Part shown: piece by piece, positions 63,607-64,000 of the stretch
How positions within the stretch are numbered: position 1 is the stretch's first letter
Layout: every line of letters starts with the position of its first letter
Source: Phyllobacterium sophorae
Lineage (GTDB): Bacteria; Pseudomonadota; Alphaproteobacteria; Rhizobiales; Rhizobiaceae
Direction of reading: 5' to 3'
Length of the DNA: 64,000 nucleotides
NCBI RefSeq assembly: GCF_003010965.1
Contig: NZ_PGGM01000004.1
Span: 124,001 to 188,000 of the forward strand
Program-made: the position numbers and the translations under genes
Notes under the pieces: model-generated
Seen by the model: only the letters and a program-made list of their open reading frames with translations
What the model was told of the DNA's origin: nothing
Databases searched by the model: none

Positions 63607-64000
63607 CTAGACCTTGCGCTTCTTCTGGCGATATACGTCCACGATCACGGCCGCAACGATGATCACGCCCTTGATGATCTCCTGGTAATAGGCGTCCACC
63701 CGCAGGAAGGTGAAGCCGGAGATCATGACACCGAGAATGATGGCGCCGATAACGGTGCCGGTGATGCGGCCGATACCGCCCGTCAGCGACGTTCCGCCAA
63801 TGACGGCAGCGGCAATGGCGTCAAGTTCGTAGGTGACGCCCATGCCCGCCTGTGCCGTTTGCGCACGGGCGGCACTGACGATACCCGCAAGACCCGCCAG
63901 CAAACCGGCAATGGCATAAACCTTGATCAGGTGCCGCTCGATATTGATACCGGAAACGCGTGCCGCCTGCAGATTGGCGCCAATGGCGTAGGTGAACTTG
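63607..64000 (-). CDS. Sugar ABC transporter permease, C-terminal part (RbsC type, likely inositol)
   Basis: 131 codons of the 3' end; the gene runs off the right edge. Features: [19 protein letters not shown] (the ATPase-contact loop), [21 protein letters not shown] and [10 protein letters not shown] at the end. It is an RbsC/XylH-family permease. Upstream of iolG in the same direction, so it is probably the inositol importer permease (IatP-like). Confidence 0.85.
   Translation of the reverse strand, partial: KFTYAIGANLQAARVSGINIERHLIKVYAIAGLLAGLAGIVSAARAQTAQAGMGVTYELDAIAAAVIGGTSLTGGIGRITGTVIGAIILGVMISGFTFLRVDAYYQEIIKGVIIVAAVIVDVYRQKKRKV

Overview
The window looks like chromosome of an alphaproteobacterium of the order Hyphomicrobiales (Rhizobiales), close to the Phyllobacterium/Brucella/Ochrobactrum branch. 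The evidence is the cell-cycle phosphorelay genes chpT, ctrA and sciP close together with eipA (DUF1134), DUF930 and DUF1153 proteins, choXWV choline uptake, and an iol operon in the rhizobial order iolY-iolR-iolCDEB. No rRNA, prophage, transposase or CRISPR array was seen. There is one tRNA (elongator Met).

Layout. 1-5.2 kb: a leftward four-gene operon of poorly known proteins (TelA-like coiled coil, unknown, AAA+ ATPase, DUF6638-like); this is the best candidate here for an undescribed system. 5.4-8.4 kb: molybdate uptake modABC and a short ModE-like regulator, with two matching palindromes upstream of modA. 8.6-12.3 kb: thymidine kinase and the choline importer choXWV. 12.7-18.1 kb: a dipeptide/oligopeptide ABC importer. 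18.4-26.4 kb: mixed metabolic and envelope genes, including an unusual trio of membrane hydrolase, ICMT-like methyltransferase and papain-like cysteine protein. 26.5-35.3 kb: a cell-cycle and envelope block (eipA, chpT, a lone receiver protein, ctrA, a FliJ-like protein, prc, sciP), with GANTC sites and CtrA-like motifs between genes. 35.5-49.6 kb: mnmA, a DegT/Gfo sugar pair, tRNA-Met, LysE/LysR, a membrane-anchorless FtsK, a Tim44-domain protein and an adenylate-cyclase/TPR protein.

49.6-53.1 kb: a compact oxidant-response module. It contains an ECF sigma factor, its DUF1109 anti-sigma factor, a Met-rich MXKDX periplasmic protein and a Mo-dependent sulfoxide-reductase-like enzyme with its cytochrome b. 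SigF-type promoters (GTAACC-N15/16-CGAA) lie between the divergent arms. This matches the SigF/NrsF/MrpX/YedY1Z1 type of hypochlorite response. The molybdate importer near the left end would supply the metal for such enzymes.

53.3-64 kb: myo-inositol catabolism. Inositol enters through a RbsC-type permease (partly in the window), is oxidised by iolG, and is processed by iolE, iolD, iolB and the fused kinase/aldolase iolC under the RpiR-type repressor iolR. A vapBC toxin-antitoxin pair sits between iolC and iolR, and two 150-bp direct repeats flank iolG. Start codons were moved inward from the longest frame where a Shine-Dalgarno sequence or family alignment favoured it.
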